Source: Glandiceps talaboti (lineage: Eukaryota > Hemichordata > Enteropneusta > Spengelidae). Taken from it: a stretch of 64,000 bases of DNA. Positions 1-13,400 of this stretch are shown here, one piece after another; the first letter of the stretch is position 1, and each line of letters begins with the position of its first letter. The notes beneath the pieces were generated by a model, which saw nothing but the letters and a program-made list of their open reading frames with translations, made no database searches and had not been told where the DNA came from. The stretch spans positions 31,189,332 through 31,253,331 of the forward strand of contig NC_135549.1 in assembly GCF_964340395.1 (NCBI RefSeq), given 5' to 3'. Made by a program: the position numbers and the translations under genes.

Positions 1-3000
1 CAACAAAATCTAATGACCATTTTCAGTAATTTTACAATTCCAAAATCTTCACTTACTTCTTCCTCTTCTTGATTGGCTGTCTGATCTTCATCTGCCATCT
101 GTTTTCGTGCCATCTTCCTTGGCCTTGGGGTTCCATCCTGAAAGGAATGAATCAAACAATACAGTATAAACTTATTGATGGAATGAAATAACAGTCATTT
201 AGATTTTAATATTTACTCTTAAAGTTGCCACTACTCAATGTAACCTTTTTGAAAAGATATTACCACTGATAATAAAGTGATTCTAATCTCCAAAATATTA
301 CTTCATTCAGCTACAATCTACTTGTGACACAAGGTTGTCACTACTTGTCATGTGCTTAGTACTGACAAAAGACCCTTTAGTTAACTTGTACTTTCCATTG
401 GTGAAGGAAAACAATATTGGGCAACAAAACCTAATGATCATTTTCAGTAATTTTACAATTCCAAAATCTTCACTTACTTCTTCCTCTTCTTGATTGGCTG
501 TCTGGTCTTCATCTGCCATCTGTTTTCGTGCCATCTTCCTTGGCCTAGGGGTTCCATCCTGAAAGGAATGAATCAAACAATACAGTATAAACTTATTGAT
601 GGAATAAAATAACAGTCATTTAGATTTTAATATTTACTCTTAAAGTTGCCACTACTCAATGTAACCTTTTTGAAAAGATATTACCACTGATAATAAAGTG
701 ATTCTAATCTCCAAAATATTACTTCATTCAGCTACAATCTACTTGTGACACAAGGTTGTCACTACTTGTCATGTGCTTAGTACTGACAAAAGACCCTTTA
801 GTTAACTTGTACTTTCCATTGGTGAAGGAAAACAATATTGGGCAACAAAATCTAATGACCATTTTCAGTAATTTTACAATTCAAAAATCTTCACTTACTT
901 CTTCCTCTTCTTGATTGGCTGTCTGATCTTCATCTGCCATCTGTTTTCGTGCCATCTTCCTTGGCCTTGGGGTTCCATCCTGAAAGGAATGAATCAAACA
1001 ATACAGTATAAACTTATTGATGGAATGAAATAACAGTCATTTAGATTTTAATATTTACTCTTAAAGTTGCCACTACTCAATGTAACCTTTTTGAAAAGAT
1101 ATTACCACTGATAATAAAGTTATTCTAATCTCCAAAATATTACTTCATTCAGCTACAATCTACTTGTGACACAAGGTTGTCACTACTTGTCATGTGCTTA
1201 GTACTGACAAAAGACCCTTTAGTTAACTTGTACTTTCCATTGGTGAAGGAAAACAATATTGGGCAACAAAATCTAATGACCATTTTCAGTAATTTTACAA
1301 TTCCAAAATCTTCACTTACTTCTTCCTCTTCTTGATTGGCTGTCTGATCTTCATCTGCCATCTGTTTTCGTGCCATCTTCCTTGGCCTTGGGGTTCCATC
1401 CTGAAAGGAATGAATCAAACAATACAGTATAAAGTTATTGATGGAATGAAATAACAGTCATTTAGATTTTAATATTTACTCTTAAAGTTGCCACTACTCA
1501 ATGTAACCTTTTTGAAAAGATATTACCACTGATAATAAAGTTATTCTAATCTCCAAAATATTACTTCATTCAGCTACAATCTACTTGTGACACAAGGTTG
1601 TCACTACTTGTCATGTGCTTAGTACTGACAAAAGACCCTTTAGTTAACTTGTACTTTCCATTGGTGAAGGAAAACAATATTGGGCAACAAAACCTAATGA
1701 TTATTTTCAGTAATTTTACAATTCCAAAATCTTCACTTACTTCTTCCTCTTCTTGATTGGCTGTCTGGTCTTCATCTGCCATCTGTTTTCGTGCCATCTT
1801 CCTTGGCCTTGGGGTTCCATCCTGAAAGGAATGAATCAAACAATACAGTATAAACTTATTGATGGAATGAAATAACAGTCATTTAGATTTTAATATTTAC
1901 TCTTAAAGTTGCCACTACTCAGTGTAACCTTTTTGAAAAGATATTACCACTGATAATAAAGTGATTCTAATCTCCAAAATATTACTTCATTCAGCTACAA
2001 TCTACTTGTGACACAAGGTTGTCACTACTTGTCATGTGCTTAGTACTGACAAAAGACCCTTTAGTTAACTTGTACTTTCCATTGGTGAAGGAAAACAATA
2101 TTGGGCAACAAAATCTAATGACCATTTTCAGTAATTTTACAATTCCAAAATCTTCACTTACTTCTTCCTCTTCTTGATTGGCTGTCTGATCTTCATCTGC
2201 CATCTGTTTTCGTGCCATCTTCCTTGGCCTTGGGGTTCCATCCTGAAAGGAATGAATCAAACAATACAGTATAAACTTATTGATGGAATGAAATAACAGT
2301 CATTTAGATTTTAATATTTACTCTTAAAGTTGCCACTACTCAATATAACCTTTTCGAAAAGATATTACCACTGATAACGTTATTCTAATCTCCAAAATAA
2401 TAGTTCATTCAGCTACAATCTCCTTATTACACAAGGTTATCACTACTAGTCATGTGCTAAGTACTGACAAAAGACCCTTTAGTTAACTTGTACTTTCCAT
2501 TGGTGAAGGAAAACAATATTGGGCAACAAAATCTAATGACCATTTTCAGTAATTTTACAATTCCAAAATCTTCACTTACTTCTTCCTCTTCTTGATCGGC
2601 TGTCTGATCTTCATCTGCCATCTGTTTTCGTGCCATCTTCCTTGGCCTTGGGGTTCCATCCTGAAAGGAATGAATCAAACAATACAGTATAAACTTATTG
2701 ATGGAATGAAATAACAGTCATTTAGATTTTAATATTTACTATTAAAGTTGCCACTACTCAATGTAACCTTTTGAAAAGATATTACCACTGATAATAAAGT
2801 TATTGTAATGTCCAAAATATTACTTCATCCAGCTACAATCTACTTGTGACACAAGGTTGTCACTACTAGTAATGTGCTTATTACTGACAAAAAACCCTTT
2901 AGTTAACTTGTACTTTCCATTGGTGAAGGAAAACAATATTGGGCAACAAAACCTAATGATCATTTTCAGTAATTTTACAATACCAAAATCTTCACTTACT

Positions 3001-6000
3001 TCTTCCTCTTCTTGATTGGCTGTCTGATCTTCATCTGCCATCTGTGTTCGTGCCATCTTCCTTGGCCTTGGGGTTCCATCCTGAAAGAAATGAATCAAAC
3101 AATACAGTATAAACTTATTGATGGAATGAAATAACAGTCATTTAGATTTTAATATTTACTCTTAAAGTTGCCACTACTCAGTGTAACCTTTTTGAAAAGA
3201 TATTACCACTGATAATAAAGTGATTCTAATCTCCAAAATATTACTTCATTCAGCTACAATCTACTTGTGACACAAGGTTGTCACTACTTGTCATGTGCTT
3301 AGTACTGACAAAAGACCCTTTAGTTAACTTGTACTTTCCATTGGTGAAGGAAAACAATATTGGGCAACAAAATCTAATGACCATTTTCAGTAATTTTACA
3401 ATTCCAAAATCTTCACTTACTTCTTCCTCTTCTTGATTGGCTGTCTGATCTTCATCTGCCATCTGTTTTCGTGCCATCTTCCTTGGCCTTGGGGTTCCAT
3501 CCTGAAAGGAATGAATCAAACAATACAGTATAAACTTATTGATGGAATGAAATAACAGTCATTTAGATTTTAATATTTACTCTTAAAGTTGCCACTACTC
3601 AATGTAACCTTTTTGAAAAGATATTACCACTGATAATAAAGTGATTCTAATCTCCAAAATATTACTTCATTCAGCTACAATCTACTTGTGACACAAGGTT
3701 GTCACTACTTGTCATGTGCTTAGTACTGACAAAAGACCCTTTAGTTAACTTGTACTTTCCATTGGTGAAGGAAAACAATATTGGGCAACAAAATCTAATG
3801 ACCATTTTCAGTAATTTTACAATTCCAAAATCTTCACTTACTTCTTCCTCTTCTTGATTGGCTGTCTGATCTTCATCTGCCATCTGTTTTCGTGCCATCT
3901 TCCTTGGCCTTGGGGTTCCATCCTGAAAGGAATGAATCAAACAATACAGTATAAACTTATTGATGGAATGAAATAACAGTCATTTAGATTTTAATATTTA
4001 CTCTTAAAGTTGCCACTACTCAATGTAACCTTTTTGAAAAGATATTACCACTGATAATAAAGTTATTCTAATCTCCAAAATATTACTTCATTCAGCTACA
4101 ATCTACTTGTGACACAAGGTTGTCACTACTTGTCATGTGCTTAGTACTGACAAAAGACCCTTTAGTTAACTTGTACTTTCCATTGGTGAAGGAAAACAAT
4201 ATTGGGCAACAAAATCTAATGACCATTTTCAGTAATTTTACAATTCCAAAATCTTCACTTACTTCTTCCTCTTCTTGATTGGCTGTCTGATCTTCATCTG
4301 CCATCTGTTTTCGTGCCATCTTCCTTGGCCTTGGGGTTCCATCCTAAAAGGAATGAATCAAACAATACAGTATAAACTTATTGATGGAATGAAATAACAG
4401 TCATTTAGATTTTAATATTTACTCTTAAAGTTGCCACTACTCAATGTAACCTTTTTGAAAAGATATTACCACTGATAATAAAGTTATTCTAATCTCCAAA
4501 ATATTACTTCATTCAGCTACAATCTACTTGTGACACAAGGTTGTCACTACTTGTCATGTGCTTAGTACTGACAAAAGACCCTTTAGTTAACTTGTACTTT
4601 CCATTGGTGAAGGAAAACAATACTGGGCAACAAAATCTAATGACCATTTTCAGTAATTTTACAATTCCAAAATCTTCACTTACTTCTTCCTCTTCTTGAT
4701 TGGCTGTCTGGTCTTCATCTGCCATCTGTTTTCGTGCCATCTTCCTTGGCCTTGGGGTTCCATCCTGAAAGGAATGAATCAAACAATACAGTATAAACTT
4801 ATTGATGGAATGAAATAACAGTCATTTAGATTTTAATATTTACTCTTAAAGTTGCCACTACTCAATGTAACCTTTTTGAAAAGATATTACCACTGATAAT
4901 AAAGTTATTCTAATCTCCAAAATATTACTTCATTCAGCTACAATCTACTTGTGACACAAGGTTGTCACTACTTGTCATGTGCTTAGTACTGACAAAAGAC
5001 CCTTTAGTTAACTTGTACTTTCCATTGGTGAAGGAAAACAATATTGGGCAACAAAACCTAATGATCATTTTCAGTAATTTTACAATTCCAAAATCTTCAC
5101 TTACTTCTTCCGCTTCTTGATTGGCTGTCTGGTCTTCATCTGCCATCTGTGTTCGTGCCATCTTCCTTGGCCTTGGGGTTCCATCCTGAAAGGAATGAAT
5201 CAAACAATACAGTATAAACTTATTGATGGAATGAAATAACAGTCATATAGATTTTAAAATTTATTATTAAAGTTGCCACTACTCAATATAACCTTTTTGA
5301 AAAGATATTACCTCTGATAATAAAGTTATTCTAATCTCCAAAATATTACTTCCTTCAGCTACAATCTACTTGTGACACAAGGTTGTCACTACTTCATGTG
5401 CTTAGTACTAACAAAAGACCCTTTAGTTAACTTGTACTTTCCATTGGAGAAAGAAAACAATATTGGGCAACAAAATCTAATGACCATTTTCAGTAATTTT
5501 ACAATTCCAAAATCTTCACTTACTTCTTCCTCTTCTTGATTGGCTGTCTGATCTTCATCTGCCATCTGTTTTCGTGCCATCTTCCTTGGCCTTGGGGTTC
5601 CATCCTGAAAGGAATGAATCAAACAATACAGTATAAACTTATTGATGGAATGAAATAACAGTCATTTAGATTTTAATATTTACTCTTAAAGTTGCCACTA
5701 CTCAATGTAAACTTTTTGAAAAGATATTACCACTGATAATAAAGTTATTCTAATCTCCAAAATATTACTTCATTCAGCTACAATCTTCTTGTGACACAAG
5801 GTTGTCACTACTTGTCATGTGCTTAGTACTGACAAAAGACCCTTTAGTTAACTTGTACTTTCCATTGGTGAAGGAAAACAATATTGGGCAAGAAAACCTA
5901 ATGATCATTTTCAGTAATTTTACAATTCCAAAATCTTCACTTACTTCTTCCGCTTCTTGATTGGCTGTCTGGTCTTCATCTGCCATCTGTGTTCGTGCCA

Positions 6001-6883
6001 TCTTCCTTGGCCTTGGGGTTCCATCCTGAAAGGAATGAATCAAACGATACAGTATAAACTTATTGATGGAATGAAATAACAGTCATTTAGATTTTAATAT
6101 TTACTCTTAAAGTTGCCACTACTCAATGTAACCTTTTCGAAAAGATATTACCACTGATAATAAAGTTATTCTAATCTCAAAAATATTACTTCATTCAGCT
6201 ACAATCTACTTGTGACACAAGGTTGTCACTACTTGTCATGTGCTTAGTACTGACAAAAGGCCCTTTAGTTAACTTGTACTTTCCATTGGTGAAGGAAAAC
6301 AATATTGGGCAACAAAATCTAATGATCATTTTCAGTAATTTTACATTTCCAAAATCTTCACTTACTTTTCCGCTTCTTGATTGGTTGTCTGGTCTTCATC
6401 TGCCATCTGTGTTCGTGCCATCTTCCTTGGCCTTGGGGTTCCATCCTGAAAGGAATGAATCAAACAATACAGTATAAACTTATTGATGGAATGAAATAAC
6501 AGTCATTTAGATTTTAATATTTACTCTTAATGTTGCCACGACTCAATGTAACCTTTTTGAAAAGATATTACCACTGATAATAAAGTTATTCTAATCTCCA
6601 AAATATTACTTCATTCAGCTACAATCTACTTGTGACACAAGGTTGTCACTACTTGTCATGTGCTTAGTACTTACAAAAGACCCTTTAGTTAACTTGTACT
6701 TTCTATTGGTGAAGGAAAACAATATTTGGCAACAAAATCTAATGACCATTTTCAGTAATTTTACAATACCAAAATCTTCACTCACTTCTTCCTCTTGATT
6801 GGCTGTCTCATCTTCATCTGCCATCTGTGTTCGTGCCATCTTCCTTGGCCTTGGGTTTCCATCCTGAAAGGAATAAATCAAAC
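1..6883 (-). CDS. Array block A: exon-like copies 1-17 (K12 subtype, most homogeneous)
   Basis: Putative 81-bp exons on the minus strand have their 5' (right-hand) edges at 137, 558, 979, 1400, 1821, 2242, 2660, 3080, 3501, 3922, 4343, 4764, 5185, 5604, 6025, 6445 and 6863; each runs 80 bases leftward from its edge. Most encode lysine at module residue 12 (MARKQ), and these copies are nearly identical to each other, spacers included, which implies recent amplification or conversion. Copy 11 has a TTTTAG instead of TTTCAG acceptor, still usable. Copy 16 (edge 6445) lacks one base near its 3' end (80 bp, frameshift). Copy 17 (6786-6863) is 78 bp with one codon removed in frame and uses a GTGAGT donor. 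No ATG opens the reading frame upstream of the module, which suits an internal exon and not a free-standing small gene. Confidence 0.5.
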
Positions 6884-6926
<43 letters not shown>

Positions 6927-7494
6927 AAACACACATGTATGTTTGGTGTTAAAATAGCTTAAAATACACGGCGAAGATGACGAACGCAGATGGCAACGCG
7001 GCGAGGATGACAAATACGGACGGAGATGTACACGGTGAAAAAATAGACGATGGCAGAACTGCGAAATTTGTGTCTGTGGATGTTATGTACGAGAGAAAGG
7101 CCATAGACAGGCGAGTGAAAATACTACCGACCAACCGACCAACCGGTCACCAACTGAACCTAGCCTGAGGACAACCAAAACTGAGAAGAAAGAGAAAAAG
7201 ATGAAATGTTTGTATATATGTAAATACCGACAGCGAAAAAGGACCGAGATGCAAGGTAGTTGACGATGAAGACAAAATTATTTTTAACGTGGAGGTTGGG
7301 TAAGAAAAAGGGGAAGGGATATAGAAACTAGTCACTCATTCATTCATTCATTCATTCATTCATTCATTCATTCATTCATTCATTCATTCATTCATTCATT
7401 CATTCATTCATTCATTCATTCATTCATTCATACAGTCATTTTTTAAAAAGAAAAACAATTACAATTTTATTAACTTTTAATAATCACATTCTTG
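6884..7494. other. Non-array interruption: CA repeat, unique segment, CATT repeat
   Basis: The array stops just inside the intron beyond the acceptor of copy 17 and resumes inside the exon of copy 18, whose donor is lost. The replacement consists of a (CA)n tract at about 6,882-6,920, a GC-richer unique segment at 6,950-7,330 with short internal repeats of a gatgac/ggcgaggatgac type, a (CATT)n tract at about 7,336-7,430, and an AT-rich join. The unique part has a 63-codon plus-strand open frame (6,977-7,165), but it resembles nothing I know. It looks like a patched break or an insertion bounded by microsatellites. Confidence 0.8.
7336..7430. repeat. (CATT)n microsatellite
   Basis: About 24 uninterrupted tetranucleotide units form one edge of the array interruption. 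Confidence 0.97.
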
Positions 7495-10400
7495 GGTCTT
7501 CTGCTTCTTGATTTGCTGTCTGATCTTCATCTGCCATCTGTTTTCGTGCCATCTTCCTTGGCCTTGGGGTTCCACCCTGAAAGGAATGAATAAAACAATA
7601 CAATATAAACTTATTGATGGAATGAAATAACAGTCATTTAGATTATAATATTTAGTATTAAAGTTGCCACAACTTAATTTAACCTTTTTGAAAAGATATT
7701 ACCACTGATAATAAAGTTATTCTAATATCCAAAATATTACTCCATTCAGTTACAATCTACTTGTGACACAAGGTTGTCACTACTAGTCATGTGCTTATTA
7801 CTGACAAAAGACCCTTTAGTTAACTTGTACTTTCCATTGGTGAAGGAAAACAATATTGGGCTACAAAACCTAATGACCATTTTCAGTCATTTTACAATAC
7901 CAAAATCTTCACTTACTTCTTCCTCTTCTTGATTGGCTGTCTGATCTTCATCTGCCATCTGTGTTCGAGCCATCTTCCTTGGCCTTGGGGTTCCATCCTG
8001 AAAGGAATGAATCAAACAATACAGTATAAACTTATTGATGGAATGAAATAACAGTCATTTAGATTTCAATATTTACTATTAAAGTTGCCACAACTTAATT
8101 TAACCTTTTTGAAAAGATATTACCACTGATAATAAAGTTATTCTAATCTCCAAAATATTACTTCATTCAGCTACAATCTACTTGTGACACAAGGTTGTCA
8201 CTACTTGCCATGTGCTTAGTACTGACAAAAGACCCTTTAGTTAACTTGTACTTTCCATTGGTGAAGGAAAACAATATTGGGCTACAAAACCTAATGACCA
8301 TTTTCAGTCATTTTACAATACCAAAATCTTCACTTACTTCTTCCTCTTCTTGATTGGCTGTCTGATCTTCATCTGCCATCTGTGTTCGAGCCATCTTCCT
8401 TGGCCTTGGGGTTCCATCCTGAAAGGAATGAATCAAACAATACAGTATAAACTTATTGATGGAATGAAATAACAGTCATTTAGATTTCAATATTTACTAT
8501 TAAAGTTGCCACAACTTAATTTAACCTTTTTGAAAAGATATTACCACTGATAATAAAGTTATTCTAATCTCCAAAATATTACTTCATTCAGCTACAATCT
8601 ACTTGTGACACAAGGTTGTCACTACTTGCCATGTGCTTAGTACTGACAAAAGACCCTTTAGTTAACTTGTACTTTCCATTGGTGAAGGAAAACAATATTG
8701 GGCAACAAAATCTAACGACCATTTTCAGTCATTTTACAATTCCAAAATCTTCACTTACTTCTTCCTCTTCTTGATTGGCTGTCTGATCTTCATCTGCCAT
8801 CTGTTTTCGTGCCATCTTCCTTGGCCTTGGGGTTCCATCCTGAAAGGAATGAATCAAACAATACAGTATAAACTTATTGATGGAATGAAATAACAGTCAT
8901 TTAGATTTTAATATTTACTCTTAAAGTTGCCACTACTCAATGTAACCTTTTTGAAAAGATATTACAACCGATAATAAAGTTATTCTAATCTCCAAAATAT
9001 TATCTCATCCAGCTACAATCTACTTGTGACACAAGGTTGTCACTACTTGTCATGTGCTTAGTACTGACAAAAGACCCTTTAGTTAACTTGTACTTTCCAT
9101 TGGTGAAGGAAAACAATATTGGGCAACAAAACCTAATGATCATTTTCAGTAATTTTACAATACCAAAATCTTCACTTACCTCTTCCTCTTCTTGATTGGC
9201 TGTCTGATCTTCATCTGCCATCTGTGTTCGTGCCATCTTCCTTGGCCTTGGGGTTCCATCCTGAAAGGAATGAATCAAACAATACAGTATAAACTTATTG
9301 ATGGAATGAAATAACAGTCATTTAGATTTTAATATTTACTCTTAAAGCTGACACTACTCAATATAACCATTTTGAAAAGATATTACCACTGATAATAAAG
9401 TTATTGTAATCTCCAAAATATTACTTCATCTAGCTACAATCTACTTGTGACACAAGGTTGTCACTACTTGTCATGTGCTTAGTACTGACACAAGACCCTT
9501 TAGTTAACTTGTACTTTCCGTTGGTGAAGGAAAACAATATTGGGCAACAAAATCTAATGAATATTTTCAGTAATTTTACAATTCCAAAATCTTCACTTAC
9601 TTCATCCGCTTCTTGATTGGCTGTCTGATCTTCATCTGCCATCTGTGTTCGTGCCATCTTCCTTGGCCTAGGGGTTCCATCCTGAAAGGAATGAATCAAA
9701 CAATACAGTATAAACTTATTGATGGAATGAAATAACAGTCATTTAGATTTCAATATTTACTATTAAAGTTGCCACAACTTAATTTAACCTTTTTGAAAAG
9801 ATATTACCACTGATAATAAAGTTATTCTAATCTCCAAAATATTACTTCATTCAGCTACAATCTACTTGTGACACAAGGTTGTCACTACTTGCCATGTGCT
9901 TAGTACTGACAAAAGACCCTTTAGTTAACTTGTACTTTTCATTGGTGAAGGAAAACAATATTGGGCAACAAAACCTAATGATCATTTTCAGTAATTTTAC
10001 AATACCAAAATCTTCACTTACTTCTTCCTCTTCTTGATTGGCTGTCTGATCTTCATCTGCCATCTGTTATCGTGCCATCTTCCTTGGCCTTGGGGTTCCA
10101 TCCTGAAAGGAATGACTCAAACAATACAGTATAAACTTATTGATGGAATGAAATAACAGTCATTTTGATTTTAATATTTACTATTAAAGTTGCCACTACT
10201 CAATGTAACCTTTTTGAAAAGATATTACAACCGATAATAAAGTTATTCTAATCTCCAAAATATTATCTCATCCAGCTACAATCTACTTGTGACACAAGGT
10301 TGTCACTACTTATCATGTGCTTAGTAGTGACAAAAGACCCTTGAGTTAACTTGTACTTTCCATTGGTGAAGGAAAACAATATTGGGCAACAAAACCTAAT

Positions 10401-13400
10401 GATCATTTTCAGTAATTTTACAATACCAAAATCTTCACTTACTTCTTCCTCTTCTTGATTGGCTGTCTGATCTTCATCTGCCATCTGTTTTCGTGCCATC
10501 TTCCTTGGCCTTGGGGTTCCATCCTGAAAGGAATGAATCAAACAATACAATATAAACTTATTGATGGAATGAAATAACAGTCATTTAGATTTTAATATTT
10601 ACTCTTAAAGCTGACACTACTCAATATAACCATTTTGAAAAGATATTACCACTGATAATAAAGTTATTGTAATCTCCAAAATATTACTTCATCTAGCTAC
10701 AATCTACTTGTGACACAAGGTTGTCACTACTTGTCATGTGCTTAGTACTGACAAAAGACCCTTTAGTTAACTTGTACTTTCCATTGGTGAAGGAAAACAA
10801 TATTGGTCAACAAAATCTAATGACCATTTTCAGTAATTTTACAATTCCAAAATCTTCACTTACTTCTTCCTCTTCTTGATCGGCTGTCTGATCTTCATCT
10901 GCCATCTGTTTTCGTGCCATCTTCCTTGGCCTTGGGGTTCCATCCTGAAAGGAATGAATCAAACAATACAGTATAAACTTATTGATGGAATGAAATAACA
11001 GTCATTTAGATTTTAATATTTACTATTAAAGTTGCCACTACTCAATGTAACCTTTTTGAAAAGATATTACAACTGATAATAAAGTTATTCTAATCTCCAA
11101 AATATTACTTCATTCAGCTACAATCTACTTGTGACACAAGGTTGTCACTACTAGTCATGTGCTTAGTACTGATAAAAGACCCTTTAGTTAACTTGTACTT
11201 TCCGTTGGTGAAGGAAAACAATATTGGGCAACAAAACCTAATGATCATTTTCAGTAATTTTACAATACCAAAATCTTCACTTACTTCTTCCTCTTCTTGA
11301 TTGGCTGTCTGATCTTCATCTGCCATCTGTGTTCGTGCCATCTTCCTTGGTCTTGGGGTTCCATCCTGAAAGGAATGAATCAAACAATACAGTATAAACT
11401 TATTGATGGAATGAAATAACAGTCATTTAGATTTTAATATTTACTATTAAAGTTGCCACTACTCAATGTAACCTTTTTGAAAAGATATTACAACTGATAA
11501 TAAAGTTATTCTAATCTCCAAAATATTACTTCATTCAGCTACAATCTACTTGTGACACAAGGTTGTCACTACTTGCCATGTGCTTAGTACTGACAAAAGA
11601 CCCTTTAGTTAACTTGTACTTTTCATTGGTGAAGGAAAACAAGATTGGGCAACAAAACCTAATGATCATTTTCAGTTATTTTACAATACCAAAATCTTCA
11701 CTTACTTCTTCCTCTTCTTGATTGGCTGTCTGATCTTCATCTGCCATCTGTGTTCGTGCCATCTTCCTTGGCCTTGGGGTTCCATCCTGAAAGGAATGAA
11801 TCAAACAATACAGTATAAACTTATTGATGGAATGAAATAACAATCATTTAGATTTTAATATTTACTATTAAAGTTGCCACAACTTAATTTAACCTTTTTG
11901 AAAAGATATTACCACTGATAATAAAGTTATTCTAATCTCCAAAATATTACTTCATTCACCTACAATCTACTTGTGACACAAGGTTGTCACTACTAGTCAT
12001 GTGCTTATTACTGACAAAAGACCCTTTAGTTAACTTGTACTTTCCATTGGTGAAGGAAAACAATATTGGGCAACAAAATCTAATGACCATTTTCAGTAAT
12101 TTTACAATTCCAAAATCTTCACTTACTTCTTCCTCTTCTTGATCGGCTGTCTGATCTTCATCTGCCATCTGTGTTCGTGCCATCTTCCTTGGCCTAGGGG
12201 TTCCATCCTGAAAGGAATGAATCAAACAATACAGTATAAACTTATTGATGGAATGAAATAACAGTCATTTAGATTTCAATATTTACTATTAAAGTTGCCA
12301 CAACTTAATTTAACCTTTTTGAAAAGATATTACCACTGATAATAAAGTTATTCTAATCTCCAAAATATTACTTCATTCAGCTACAATCTACTTGTGACAC
12401 AAGGTTGTCACTACTTGCCATGTGCTTAGTACTGACAAAAGACCCTTTAGTTAACTTGTACTTTTCATTGGTGAAGGAAAACAATATTGGGCAACAAAAC
12501 CTAATGATCATTTTCAGTAATTTTACAATACCAAAATCTTCACTTACTTCTTCCTCTTCTTGATTGGCTGTCTGATCTTCATCTGCCATCTGTTATCGTG
12601 CCATCTTCCTTGGCCTTGGGGTTCCATCCTGAAAGGAATGACTCAAACAATACAGTATAAACTTATTGATGGAATGAAATAACAGTCATTTTGATTTTAA
12701 TATTTACTATTAAAGTTGCCACTACTCAATGTAACCTTTTTGAAAAGATATTACAACCGATAATAAAGTTATTCTAATCTCCAAAATATTATCTCATCCA
12801 GCTACAATCTACTTGTGACACAAGGTTGTCACTACTTATCATGTGCTTAGTAGTGACAAAAGACCCTTGAGTTAACTTGTACTTTCCATTGGTGAAGGAA
12901 AACAATATTGGGCAACAAAACCTAATGATCATTTTCAGTAATTTTACAATACCAAAATCTTCACTTACTTCTTCCTCTTCTTGATTGGCTGTCTGATCTT
13001 CATCTGCCATCTGTTTTCGTGCCATCTTCCTTGGCCTTGGGGTTCCATCCTGAAAGGAATGAATCAAACAATACAATATAAACTTATTGATGGAATGAAA
13101 TAACAGTCATTTAGATTTTAATATTTACTCTTAAAGCTGACACTACTCAATATAACCATTTTGAAAAGATATTACCACTGATAATAAAGTTATTGTAATC
13201 TCCAAAATATTACTTCATCTAGCTACAATCTACTTGTGACACAAGGTTGTCACTACTTGTCATGTGCTTAGTACTGACAAAAGACCCTTTAGTTAACTTG
13301 TACTTTCCATTGGTGAAGGAAAACAATATTGGTCAACAAAATCTAATGACCATTTTCAGTAATTTTACAATTCCAAAATCTTCACTTACTTCTTCCTCTT

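Noticed and set aside
6977-7168. 63-codon plus-strand frame in the array interruption
   Set aside because: Short, with internal DNA repeats and no known similarity; kept only as part of the interruption.
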